Assembly: GCA_019918135.1 (NCBI GenBank) | Contig: WBZZ01004660.1 | Location: 38,501 to 102,500, forward strand | Length of the DNA stretch: 64,000 nt | Direction: 5' to 3' | Source: Paulinella micropora | Taxonomy: Eukaryota; Cercozoa; Imbricatea; Euglyphida; Paulinellidae | In this document: piece by piece, positions 22,930-32,686 of the stretch | How the letters are laid out: each line of letters begins with the position of its first letter | How positions within the stretch are numbered: position 1 is the first letter of the stretch | The notes under the pieces: generated by a model | Databases searched by the model: none | The model's input: only the letters and a program-made list of their open reading frames with translations | What the model was told of the DNA's origin: nothing | Translations under genes and position numbers: made by a program

Positions 22930-23905
22930 TGTGCCTGCATTTTTTTTTTTTTTTTTTTTGTGGAGACGCAACCTTTTTTTTGCTATGAATTCCACTTGGA
23001 AAAAACGGGCCGCACGGTTATTAAAAAAATAAAAATAAAAAATAAAAAAACATAAGTTTTTGAAATTTTCCCTAGTCCCTAGTCTGTAGTGTTAAAATAA
23101 AAAACTCTATAGGACGGGCGATCCCCTTGTTTTTTTTTTCTAATCTAGCTGATATGCTATTTCTATACTAGCTAGACAAGCTATACTAGATAGACGGGCG
23201 ATCCCCTGTCACAGTGTCATATTCTCGTAGCCAAGTGTGTCTGTCTGTCCGTCTGTCCGTCATCACTTCACGGAAACCTAATCACTTTTTTAGCGGCGGA
23301 GCCTGCCTGAAAGATCACGGGAAGAATATTTTGGACGGGCTGGCCTGTCTTTTTTGCGGAAAAGCAATATTTTTTCGCTTTGAATTCCACTTGGAAAAAT
23401 CGGGCCGTCCGGTTTTCCTGTGGAAAAAAAAACCAGAAGTTTTTGAAAGTTAGATTTCCGTGAAGTGATAACAGACAGACTGACACACTTGGTTACGATA
23501 TACTTTTAGAAACGAGAATATGACAGGGGATCGCCCTTCTATAGCTAGTACAGAAATATCATATTAGAAAAAACACACAAGGGGATCACCCGTCCCACAG
23601 CGTTTTTATTTTTACCACTACAGACTAGGAAAAGTTTCAAAAACTTTTTTTTTCTTTTTCCATAGAAAAACCTGGTGGCACGATTTTTTCCAAGTGGAAT
23701 TCATAGCGAAAAAAAGGTTGCGTTTCCGCAAAAAAGACATGCAGGCCCGTCCAAAATGTTCTTTCCATGATCTTTCAGGCCGGCCCCGCCGCTAAAAAAA
23801 TGATTTGGTTTCCTTGAAGTGATCACTGACACACTTGGCTACGATATACTTTTAGAAAAGAGAATATGACCGGGGATCGCCCGTCTACTATGTTTATTTC
23901 CACGA
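22930..23905. mobile_element. Foldback/MITE-like element, nested palindrome
   Basis: A compact inner element (about 23202-23540) has inverted ends of roughly 70-80 bp: gggcgatcccctgtca and atattctcg on the left, and the reverse complements gagaatatgacaggggatcg on the right, with the agccaagtgtgtctgtctg arm and its inverse. Outside it a second, more diverged inverted pair (acgcaacctttttttt at 22970 against aaaaaaaggttgcgt at 23711) extends the palindrome to almost 1 kb. No coding capacity. A related arm recurs at 25390. Confidence 0.75.
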
Positions 23906-23920
23906 CATATCATATGCAAA

Positions 23921-24426
23921 GCTAGCAAGGGCTAGGGGATTGTTCTCGATGCATGCATGCATCACAGCATGCATCTATCCATGAATCCCCACCATCTTCC
24001 ATCCACCATGATTCCTCCACCACACTATATGGTTTTTTCCTTTGTTTTTTTCCTTGGGGGGGGGGGGGCGAACGCCCCCCTCCACCACTCTCGTGTGGTT
24101 GTTTTGGTTTGGGTGAGTTTGGGGGGGGGGGAGCGTTACTTTCCATCCATCTCTTCCAAATATTCTCCCACCACATTATATGGTTTTTTCCTTGGTGGCT
24201 AAAATTTCTGACCGGTGTGATCAAATTTCTAACTAGTGAGCTAAAATTTTCAAAAAAAAAATGGACCTGCCTGTTTATAGATTGAGTGACGTATCTCACA
24301 TTCTTATCTTCATAACCTTTTGGGCACTGGGGTACTGCGCGGCTGGCAGTGGGGTAGTGTCAGGACTTTGTACCCCAGTGGCACCCTTGCATCTTTTGTA
24401 TCGTTTTAGGTCTTTTCGTTGCGTTA
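23921..24426. repeat. Direct repeat D, copy 1
   Basis: It begins gctagcaagggctagggga and ends near tcttttcgttgcgttagc. It contains paired ccaccacattatatggttt blocks, poly-G runs and aggactttgtaccccagtgg. The matching copy is 24758-25304. No gene. Confidence 0.8.
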
Positions 24427-24757
24427 GCCCCCTCCCCCCCCCGCCCCCCTCCCACCCCCCACCACTCCAGTGTGGTGTTTTTGGCAAGTGCCAAAGCTCT
24501 CACATAGCGGATGAGAGATGAGGGATGTGAGATGGTCGATATGGGATGGTGGATGAGAGATAGTGAATGAGCTCGAGGATGAAAGCTGAAGATCTAGATA
24601 GGATCCGGAGACTCTAACATATGAAATAATATAATATATTTTTTCTATATATACTTTTCTACATGTACTTACTTTTAAATGCAAGTACACACATAAATAC
24701 AGGTACGCACAGCGCAGCAAAGCGCGCTTAAATGTCTAGTTTCCACGATCAAGTGAA
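24427..24757. other. No recognisable feature
   Basis: Poly-C/CCACC-rich start and a short ATGRGAGATGRTGG-like tandem stretch at 24510-24570, then AT-rich DNA. No coding frame of note. Confidence 0.5.
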
Positions 24758-25304
24758 GCTAGCAAGGGTAAGGAAATTGTCCTCCATCAATCCATCCATC
24801 ACACCATGCATCACACCATGCAACCATGCATTCATTCATGACGTCCCCCACCATGACTCCCCATATGCATGGCCATGCCACATTATATGGTTTTTTCCCA
24901 ACACATTTTATGTTTTTCCTTTGGGGGGGGGGGGGGTGAGTGGGGGACGTTACTTTCTATCCATCTTTTCAAATACTCCACCTACCACATTATTTTTTCT
25001 TCCTTTATCTGCTAAAATTTTTGACATGTAGGCTAAAATTTCTAACAGGTGTGCTAAAATTTTCAAAAAGGGACCGACCTGTTTACAGCTTGAGCGACTT
25101 ATCTGACAAAAAAGGACAGGCATGTTTATAGATTGAGCGACGTAATATCTCACATTCTTATCTTCATAGCTTTTTTTGCACTAGTGTACTACGCGGCTGT
25201 CACTGTGGTACTGCGCAGCTGGCAGTATGGTAGTGTCAGGACTTTGTACCCCAGTGGCACCGTTGCCTCTTTTGTCTCTTTTTAGGTATTTTCGTTACGT
25301 TAGC
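24758..25304. repeat. Direct repeat D, copy 2
   Basis: Second copy of the block at 23921, about 835 bp downstream, with the same order of landmarks (gctagcaaggg, ttatatggttttttccca, ctaaaattttcaaaaa, aggactttgtaccccagtgg). It has internal expansions, for example the repeated tactacgcggctg/tactgcgcagctgg. Confidence 0.8.
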
Positions 25305-25389
25305 TATAACCCATGACCACAGGTACGCGTACGCAAATACCTAGAATACAGGTACGCATACGCAAATACAGGTACGCACAGCGCAGCAA

Positions 25390-25650
25390 AGCTCGCTTAA
25401 ATATATCGTTTCTAAAAGTACATCGTAGCCAAATGTGTCTGTCTGTCCGTCTGTCCGTCATCACTTCACGTGTACGGAAACCTAACTACTTTTTTAGCGG
25501 AGGGACCGGCCTGAAAGATCTCGGGAAGAATTTTTAGAGTGAACTGCCTGTCTTTTTTGCGGAAACACAACATTTTTTTCGCTTTGAATTCCACTTGGAA
25601 AAAATCTGGCCGTTCGGTTTTCCTGTGAAACTGGCGATCCCATATTCTCG
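25390..25650. repeat. Solo arm of the foldback family
   Basis: It repeats the left arm at 23216-23430: tcgtagccaaatgtgtctg, ctgtccgtcatcacttcacg, gaattccacttggaaaa and gttttcctgtg, ending gcgatcccatattctcg. The opposing arm is missing, so this is a partial or deleted copy. Confidence 0.75.
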
Positions 25651-25799
25651 TCACTAGAAAATTTTCGAGAAATAAACAGTACGGTCCGGGTCATCGAAAA
25701 AAGCCATCTTCACGAAATTTTCGTGATCCGAACCCCTACTCTGGGCCGGCCTGTGGATATCCTTCATCAAGTGGTGAGGATAAATCTTCCGGGTTCTGC

Positions 25800-26190
25800 G
25801 TCAGGCCTTTGACAGTCTTTCTCCCTCCCTGCGTCCTTCTCCTTCCCTCCTCCCTTCCTCCCTGACTCCCTTCCTCCCTGACTCCCTTCCTAAATCCCTC
25901 CTTCATTCCTTCCTTTTCCTACTTTTCCCTTTTTTTTTTTCTTTGTTGGTCCCTTCTTTCCATCTTTCCTTCTTTCCTTCTTTCCTTCTTTCCTTCATTC
26001 CTTCATTTCTTCATTTCTTCTTTCCTTCTTTCCTTCTTTCCTTCTTTCCACTTGTCTTCTTCCTTCTTAGAATCCTTTTTTCCTTCTTTCCTTCTTTCTG
26101 TCTTACTTTCCTTCTTTCCTTCTTCGATTCAACTGATTCATTCCTTTCTTCCTTCTTTCCTTCTTTCCTTCTTTCCTTCCATTTTCTTAC
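25800..26190. repeat. Polypyrimidine (CTTT/CCTT)n tract
   Basis: About 390 bp of imperfect CTTT and TTCC units with a short (CA)n run at its right end (26190-26213). Lys/Glu-rich and Phe/Ser-rich frames here are repeat artefacts. Confidence 0.95.
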
Positions 26191-26213
26191 ACACACATAC
26201 ACACACACACACA

Positions 26214-26536
26214 GTAGTATAGGGGGCCACTTGGTCACAGTGGTTCAAGACATACACCACCCCAGCCCAGAGACACACACCGTTCGGCCCGCAGGGACAA
26301 AAAGGAAATAAAAAGGAAAAAAGGAAATTGAGCCCGGAACCAAAAACAAAAGTAAAATAGAAATGAACAGCCAAACTTCAGCTCCCACAAAAAACACGAA
26401 AGCGTGCGTTGATGCTTTGCGTGCTTTCTTGATTTTTTTCTTTTTTCTCTGTCGTTCGTTTCAGTTTTTTTGTCGCACTTCGGCACACTTTTTCAATACA
26501 CACCCCCCGCCCCCAGAGACACACCCGGCCGGCCCG
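26214..26536. other. Flank immediately outside the visible viral terminus
   Basis: No gene. The motif CAGAGACACACaCCG followed by CGGCCCG occurs at about 26268-26292 and, slightly changed, at about 26513-26536, each followed by a similar GAC...AAAA-G sequence. This could be an older terminus, a partial duplication of the viral end, or part of a longer terminal repeat whose mate lies beyond base 64000. Confidence 0.4.
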
Positions 26537-26607
26537 GACGTGTCAAAATGGCAACGGACAAATAAGTTAATTTTATATTAAAGACATATTCATATAACCT
26601 ATACAAG
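26537..26607 (+). repeat. PLV left terminal inverted repeat (visible part)
   Basis: gacgtgtcaaaatggcaacg at 26537 pairs with the reverse complement of the window's last bases (gacgggtgaaaaaggcaacg). Similarity continues through aaataagtt and ttaaag and into the start of the terminal ORF. The outer boundary is not certain. Confidence 0.8.
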
Positions 26608-27011
26608 ATGACAGACACAAAAGAGCAACCTATCAACACATCAAAAGGAGGAATATATATAATAAAGGAATCAAGACCAAAATTAATTACAGGCTCTTGT
26701 GAGTTTGTTGTAGTTCAATGGAGTAAAGAAGGCAAAACGAAAAAGAAAAGATTTAATTTTTCAGAATTTGGTAAAAGGTCTAGAGACCAAGCATTAGAAG
26801 AAGCAAATAGATGTTATGAAGAAAACATAAGACCAAAGCACGAAGTTAGGAAAAAATATAATGATGAACTAGTTAAACAAAATAAAAAAAACAATACACT
26901 TGAAAATGAATATAATAAGGAATGGATGAAGAATAAATGGATATGCGAATGTGGATATGAAACCACCAGAGGATACAAAACAAGACACCTTCAATCAGTC
27001 TATCACGAGTT
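26608..27011 (+). pseudogene. PLV terminal ORF with CxCG...H...H zinc motif, left copy (truncated)
   Basis: It opens MTDTKEQPINTSKGG and continues with FVVVQWSKEGKTKKKR, GKRSRDQALEEANR and one zinc-type motif WICECGYETTRGYKTRHLQS...H. The right-end ORF shows the same order (VKIQWREGGKT, GKRRTQEQAMEEAKK, FKCECGVEINRSSKARHMKS...H). CxCG/H/H motifs of this kind are common in large and mid-sized algal DNA viruses; function is unknown, nucleic-acid binding is a guess. After about 27011 the frame runs on to 27162 only as a shadow of the polymerase frame, so the ORF is cut at the inferred inversion breakpoint. Confidence 0.65.
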
Positions 27012-30000
27012 AGGAAAACCTTTGCTAACCACATTAAATACAATCTGGTTATTGTTGAATTTCCTGACAACATTGTTTATAAGACGGACCTGCTTAATGA
27101 AAAGGGCGAGCGACTTACGAACCTTTACATACTTAAGACTGAGAACCACTACGATGCGATAACTAATATGAAGTCTTTGCTAGGCAAAAAGAACTTCTGT
27201 GAGTTATGTCTAAGGGGATACAAAGAAAGGCACGCCTGCAAATCCACTTGTAATATCTGCGAAACCAAAGGATGTAAGGGTATTAACGATAGAAGCAATT
27301 GGACTGATTGCTATTCGTGTAATAGAAAGTTTCCAAATACGGTATGTTTCAACAACCACAAGAAGACGAACTGTGATATCAAAGCGAAATGTTTTTCGTG
27401 CGGATTTGATTACAGGAGAAAGGATTGCAAAGCTACGCTTGCAAAAGCGTACGAACACAAATGTGGTTATGCGAAATGCCGTAATTGTAAGGAACTGAAA
27501 CCACTTGAGCACCAATGTGAAATCGTGAAGAAAGACATATTACCTTTTTCAGAGAAATACATATTCTTTGACTTTGAAGCGACACAGGATACGGGCGAGC
27601 ACATAGTCAATCATTCGGAAAGTCAGTATTACGATGCGAAGGAACCACCCGTCATTCATAAGAACATTGATGATTTCTGTAAGTGGGCTTTTGAATCTAA
27701 GCACAACGGCTTTACATTCATTGCTCATAACAGTCGCGGTTATGACTGTCAGTTTATTCTTAAATGGTTGGTGGATAACGGACAGGCACCATTCGTCATT
27801 TATCAGGGTGGTAAGATAATGATGATGACTTTGAAGAAATACCGCTTCATTGATAGTCTCAGTTTCTTGACTATGCCTCTGGCTGATTTTCCTAAAACAT
27901 TCGGATTGAAAGAACTTAAAAAGGGTTTCTTTCCTCACTTCTTCAATACTGACAAGAATAAAAACTATGTTGGTGTGATGCCTCATAAAAAGCACTACGG
28001 CTACGACACGATGAAAGATAAGAAGAGAGCGGAATTCTTAGAATGGTATGAAAGCCAAAGAAACAACACATTTGATATGCAGAAGGAAATCGCTGAATAC
28101 TGTCATAGCGATGTTGATATATTGAGAAGGGGTTGTATGGATTTTAGAAAGCAGTTTCTAGAGTTCAGTATTGACCCGTTTCAATATACAACTATTGCGA
28201 GTTGTGTTATGGCTTTGTATCGTGCTAAGTTTATGCCAGAGAATTCAATTGCTGTGTTGAAGGCGGAAAAGCAAAACAGGATTACCTCTCGGGCTTGTGT
28301 TGAATGGATAGCCTACAGAAGCAGGTTAGACCAAACGGATATTAAACATGCTTTCAATGGTGGTGAGAAAATGTTTAATTTAGGACAGTCAAATGTTTAT
28401 GTTGATGGCTGGGACGAAAAGACGAAAACCGCTTATGAGTTTTACGGGTGTCATTGGCACGGATGTCAGAAATGCTACAACAGCAATACATTAAATATTA
28501 AGAAAAATAAGACTATGGGAGAACTATGTAAAAAAACAAAAGAAAGAGAAGTTTTATTAAGCAAACTTTTTGGAGTATCAAAAGTTATTACTATCTGGGA
28601 ATGTGAATGGAGATTAATGAAAACAAGTGAAAGCCTAGCGGAAGATGCGAACGAACGAATTACTGAACAAGAAGGACTGAACCCGCGAGAGGCGATGTTT
28701 GGGGGTAGAACGGATGCTCTAATATTGTATTGGAAAGCACGGCACAACAGCGAATATGCAAAATACATTGACATATGCTCTCTGTATCCGACCGTGATGT
28801 ATTATGACCCCTACCCTAGCGGGCACCATACTATTATAAGACCGAACAACGATGACGATAGAAAGGATATGAAAAACAAAATTATAAACAGAGAATATTT
28901 CGGAGTGTCTAAGGTTAAGATGCTTCCGCCTAGAAAATTACTACACCCCGTTTTACCTAAGGCGGATAGAGGTAAGCTTATGTATTACTTATGCGACAAG
29001 TGCGGAATGACTGAACAGAAAACCGAATGTAAGCATACCGATAACGAGCGAGCAATAACGGGCACTTGGGCAACTCCTGAAATCTACAAGGCCTTAGACA
29101 AAGTCTATAAGTTGATTAAGGTATATGAAGTATGGCACTGGAAGGAACAGAGCAGTAGCCTTTTCAAAGATTTCATAAAACTTTCTTAAAGGTTAAACAA
29201 GAGTCAAGCGGATATCCTGATGGATGTATTACACAGGAACAAAAAAGAAACTACATTGACAGTATGGAAATCAAGATGGGAATTAAGATGGACGAAAACA
29301 AAATAGAAGAAAACCCAGGACGGCGAGCGGTTGCTAAGTTGTGCTTGAATAGCCTGTGGGGCAAGTTTGGTGAAAAGCAAAACAAAACTAAAAACAAAAT
29401 GATTAAAGATAAAGATACCTTATACAAGTTAATGAACGATAAGTCAGTTGATAACATAACATAAACATAAACATAAACATTATTTAAGCGAGTTATGACC
29501 TTAAACAAGATGCGGTAAGCGACCCGTGAAAACAAATATTGTAGTTGCTTTATTTACGACTTGCCACGCGAGGATTAGACTATATGAGATGATGGACAAA
29601 CTAGGCAACCGAATTCTATACCACGATACAGATAGTGTCATATACACGACAGACTTAACGAAAGGCGAAACAGATGTTAAAACGGGTAAGCTGTTAGGCG
29701 AATGGACGGACGAACTACACGGAGCAAAGATATGACCTTTATCGGAAGCGGGCCAAAGTGTTATGGATATGTATTAGATAACGGCAAAGCAAGTATGAAA
29801 GTAAAAGGCTTTAGTATGAATTATGAAAACAATAAATCATTAAATTTACCAAATATGTTAAGTGTCATTAGTTGCGGACTTGGAATTAAAAACAACGACC
29901 TTATTGAAAACGGCAAGAATGAATTGTTAGAGTTGCTTAAGACTCAGGAAGAAAAATTGATTGCTAAACGAATTGAAAAATCTGGTAAAGTTGTTATTGT

Positions 30001-30145
30001 AGAGAACAGCAAGATAACAAGAGATAAACAACAGAAAAAAATAACAAGCGAATACTTAGAAAAAATATTCAGCTTTACTTACACTAAAAGAAATATTATA
30101 GGTATTGTAGATAATGCGATTGAAACTAGACCGTTTGGATATTAA
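27012..30145 (+). pseudogene. Protein-primed family B DNA polymerase, exonuclease-polymerase part (N-terminus missing, frameshifted)
   Basis: Order of motifs: Cys-rich region (CELCLRGYKERHAC, CNICETKGC, CYSCNRKF, CFSCGFDY); Exo I FFDFEATQD (27560); Exo II FIAHNSRGYDCQFIL (27715); Exo III YCHSDVDILRRG (28100); Pol A IDICSLYPTVM (28770); Pol B KLCLNSLWGKFG (29335); Pol C YHDTDSVIY (29620). This enzyme would copy the linear viral genome from a terminal protein. The frame shifts near 29180, 29465 (at an ATAAAC microsatellite) and 29730. The expected N-terminal region is absent here and is found at 44496-45437 on the other strand. It converges on the lipase gene. Confidence 0.9.
27424..27449 (+). 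repeat. 26-bp palindrome-like motif, copy 1
   Basis: attgcaaagctacgcttgca and six more bases; differs from the other two copies at two positions. It lies in the polymerase coding region (ATLAKA). Confidence 0.6.
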
Positions 30146-30163
30146 ATGAAAAACTTTTAAAAA

Positions 30164-30853
30164 TTATTTATTTTTTGCCTTTTTGCCTTTACCCTTAAAA
30201 CTTCTAATTGTATGAATTCCTTTTTTTGGCTTCACTAACTTAGCATTTACAGCCGTAGCTCCTAACAATGAAACAGGATCAAATGCGGTTCGGTAGTTCA
30301 TGGTTAGCTTCGCGGTCTTCGCCCTTTTACCTTTTGGATTTACTTTAACGGCCACTCTGTCAATTACTCCTTCAATGAGGTCTCTTGTGCTACTGCCTTT
30401 ATTGTATGTTGTAGCCTTCACCCCAGTCTGTCGGCTTAAATCTTTTGCTATTGTGCCACCTAACGAATGACCCGTAAGCTCTACATTATCCTTACCATAT
30501 TTCTTTATGACTTCATTAACCAGCTTCTGCTCGTCTTTGTATCTCGGTGTTCTTTTCAATAATCCCTTTACCAATGCGACATCTGTGAGTAAGTCCCGCT
30601 TATCTACTGAACCTCTAAATGCCACAATCGCTTTACCATCTTTTTCATACACTGTTGATTTTTCTTTGCTGGCAACTGGTTTCCATCCTTCAGCACCCTT
30701 TCTATCTGACGAAGACAAATAGACATCCTCCGACAACTCCGCACTGCCTCCCTTCTGCCTTCTGTATGCCTTACATGCCTTTTTCAATGCTTCACCATAG
30801 CTTATGTTATGCTTAGCAGAGTAAGCCTTAACGAACTTTATCCATTCGGACAT
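30164..30853 (-). CDS. Class 3-type lipase
   Basis: 229 aa, intact. The N-terminal region (WIKFVKAYSAKHNISYGEALKKA) is a short helical module seen at the start of many algal-virus proteins. The alpha/beta-hydrolase part follows: AIVAFRGSVDKRDLLTDV, then the nucleophile elbow GHSLGG with Ser in the middle, then FDPVSLLG. Triacylglycerol-lipase-like genes are known in virophages and PLVs and are usually proposed to act at membranes during entry or exit; that role is inferred. A TATATA-type promoter lies just upstream (30855-30862). Confidence 0.8.
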   Translation of the reverse strand: MSEWIKFVKAYSAKHNISYGEALKKACKAYRRQKGGSAELSEDVYLSSSDRKGAEGWKPVASKEKSTVYEKDGKAIVAFRGSVDKRDLLTDVALVKGLLKRTPRYKDEQKLVNEVIKKYGKDNVELTGHSLGGTIAKDLSRQTGVKATTYNKGSSTRDLIEGVIDRVAVKVNPKGKRAKTAKLTMNYRTAFDPVSLLGATAVNAKLVKPKKGIHTIRSFKGKGKKAKNK

Positions 30854-30909
30854 TCTATATAATTATTTATTTTTTATTTTTTATATTACCCTATTTTTAC
30901 TACCCTACT

Positions 30910-31185
30910 ATGACCACCCTAACAAGACTGTGCGAGAAGTTCCAAAAACTTTCCATTGAAGGAGAAAAAAAATCCTTCTCGTTGGAAGATGTTCAAAAGG
31001 TAATCCACGACGAAATAAAAGCGATTGAAGAAAAGAGAAATACACAGCCGAAAGACACTTTTCAATTTGGCAAATACCGCGGAAAGAAGTTTGAAGATAT
31101 CGCAAAGATTGACAAGCCGTATATTGAATGGTTAGTTCGTCAGCCGTGGTGCCGAAATACGGCTGAATTGAAGAAGTATTTGTAG
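30910..31185 (+). CDS. Small protein with exonuclease X C-terminal-like motif
   Basis: 91 aa, intact. The C-terminal half, FGKYRGKKFEDIAKIDKPY then IEWLVRQPW, matches the short FGKYKGK-type domain found at the C-terminus of exodeoxyribonuclease X-like proteins and as a stand-alone protein in phages and viruses. The N-terminal half is helical (EDVQKVIHDEIKAIEEK). Its TAG stop lies in the left arm of a GC-rich hairpin (31182-31199). Confidence 0.65.
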   Translation: MTTLTRLCEKFQKLSIEGEKKSFSLEDVQKVIHDEIKAIEEKRNTQPKDTFQFGKYRGKKFEDIAKIDKPYIEWLVRQPWCRNTAELKKYL

Positions 31186-31199
31186 GGGCAAGCCCCTAC
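31182..31199 (+). terminator. Gene-end hairpin GTAGGGGC/GCCCCTAC
   Basis: A perfect 8-bp complement around AA; the TAG stop codon of the upstream ORF is inside the left arm. Similar stems sit at other PLV gene ends. Confidence 0.6.
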
Positions 31200-31270
31200 G
31201 ACCCCGCCGTTGGGTACAGATTACCACTGTAGGTAGTATTTGTTTTTTTTTTGCTTCATTGGTGGGGGTT

Positions 31271-31291
31271 GTAGGGGGCGAAGACCCCTAC
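31271..31291 (-). terminator. Gene-end hairpin GTAGGGG/CCCCTAC
   Basis: Seven-bp stem, seven-base loop. The right arm carries the TAG stop (minus strand) of the 31288-32538 gene, mirroring the hairpin at 31182 so that the two convergent genes end in paired stems. Confidence 0.6.
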
Positions 31292-32538
31292 TGATCTTCT
31301 AAGAAATTAACTATAACACTCACATTTCCTCCATTATTAACAGTGGATAAAGACTTTTGTAAAAATGTTATATTTTCACCAGGAGAGAGTTGTATGTCGT
31401 AAGTTCGCAGGTCAATAAGCTGGCTTGAAGTAGAATTAACATAAAGTTTAAGGATGACATCCGTTATAGTGGCACCACCAACGGCAGTCGCAGCGGTGTC
31501 CTTTGATACCATTGAAGTTTTGGTATCAATATCCGCGAAGTTCTCTCCTGTAAGTGTTCCAGTTGTTTTCACAATCCGCACTATATTAACTTTGGTGTCT
31601 TCCTTTGATATGCTCACGAGAGAGGGATAAACAATTGAATAATTGGTCACACCATTAAAAGTTGTTTTATTTTTTATGCTAATAATTGGGCTTTCCGTTG
31701 TGCTCGCTGGCTCACTTCCTTCCGCTTCGTTTGATATGCTTGAATTAATAGTGTTGGTGCCCTCAATAAACATACTACAACTGGCTGTTTTTAATATTTG
31801 ATTAGCATTACCAGTTCCATAATTTCTGATACAAGCTGAAAAGGGTAGGGTTGTATTTGAAAGACTAACACCCACATTCGCATTCGCATACCTAATTGTA
31901 TGAACCAGCTGAAATTCTCCACTTGATGGGTTTTCTATGTAGAACCTTACAGCACCAAAGCCAAGATATTGAAATTTAATCTGGAATACATTCCCTTTGG
32001 TCCAGTCTAAGGCGGGCATAATTTTAGTCCCATCACAAGGGTCATCCCAGGTCGCCTGGGGAAAAAGTGTCGGCACCCCTCCTTTAACACTGGCAATATT
32101 CATACCAGTCGCTCTTATTTTGTAAAAATAGAAGCCATTAGTAAAATCACTTTCACCTATGCCGATATATGAATTGTAGTCTTTCGTTTCATCAGTATTC
32201 CATAAAGCAGTAAATCGTGTTAGAACTCCCATACCAGTTCTGTATTTAATTCTTTTTTTACTCGTCAATACAGCATTCGCCGTCGTCTTCACATCTGTTT
32301 TAAGTTCGGCCATATTCGCATTAAATGAAATGGTAGCATCAGTTTGAGCTAATGTCCATATTCGTGTATTGATAGTGTATGGGAAAATCTCTTGTAATAC
32401 TGGTGTTAATTGACCTACCAATGCTTCACCGAAAGCGGTTTTCATACTATTGGTTTCAACATTGCCATCGTAGCCGACTTTGACATTAATGAAGTCTCCG
32501 TCAGGGTCTTGTGCTATCAAATTTCGCTGATGACTCAT
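31288..32538 (-). CDS. Putative virion protein (beta-rich structural protein)
   Basis: 416 aa, intact. N-terminal MSHQRNLIAQDPDGDF, then ALVGQLTPVLQEIFPYTINTR, KKRIKYRTGMGVLTRFTALW and YIGIGESDFTNGFYFYK. This order, up to a lectin-like beta-sandwich region, recalls structural proteins I know from giant viruses and phage-like particles; no exact family name is given. It lies just downstream of the major capsid gene on the same strand, as expected for a virion component. A TATATT box lies upstream at about 32598. Confidence 0.55.
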   Translation of the reverse strand: MSHQRNLIAQDPDGDFINVKVGYDGNVETNSMKTAFGEALVGQLTPVLQEIFPYTINTRIWTLAQTDATISFNANMAELKTDVKTTANAVLTSKKRIKYRTGMGVLTRFTALWNTDETKDYNSYIGIGESDFTNGFYFYKIRATGMNIASVKGGVPTLFPQATWDDPCDGTKIMPALDWTKGNVFQIKFQYLGFGAVRFYIENPSSGEFQLVHTIRYANANVGVSLSNTTLPFSACIRNYGTGNANQILKTASCSMFIEGTNTINSSISNEAEGSEPASTTESPIISIKNKTTFNGVTNYSIVYPSLVSISKEDTKVNIVRIVKTTGTLTGENFADIDTKTSMVSKDTAATAVGGATITDVILKLYVNSTSSQLIDLRTYDIQLSPGENITFLQKSLSTVNNGGNVSVIVNFLEDQ

Positions 32539-32539
32539 T

Positions 32540-32571
32540 GTAGGTGCTTTTTTTTCAAAAAACCACCTACG
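32540..32571 (-). terminator. Long T/A-rich hairpin between capsid and downstream gene
   Basis: GTAGGTG and CACCTAC arms enclose complementary TTTTTTTT and AAAAAA runs, giving a stem of about 14 bp. It lies 3' of the capsid gene and just before the next start codon. Confidence 0.5.
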
Positions 32572-32665
32572 ACCTCAAAAAATGTTTTGTTAGAGTTCCT
32601 ATATTATCAAAAAATAAATTAACTATCAAAAATTAATAATTACTTCTTACTTCACTGGCGGGGTT

Positions 32666-32686
32666 ATAGGGGGAGCAGGCCCCTAT
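32666..32686 (-). terminator. Gene-end hairpin ATAGGGG/CCCCTAT after the capsid gene
   Basis: The stem begins immediately after the TAA stop of the capsid gene on the minus strand. Same architecture as the stems at 31182, 31271 and 37215. Confidence 0.6.

Noticed and set aside
27012-27162. Extension of the left terminal ORF to 27162
   Set aside because: From 27012 the other frame carries conserved polymerase sequence; the hydrophobic extension is its shadow.
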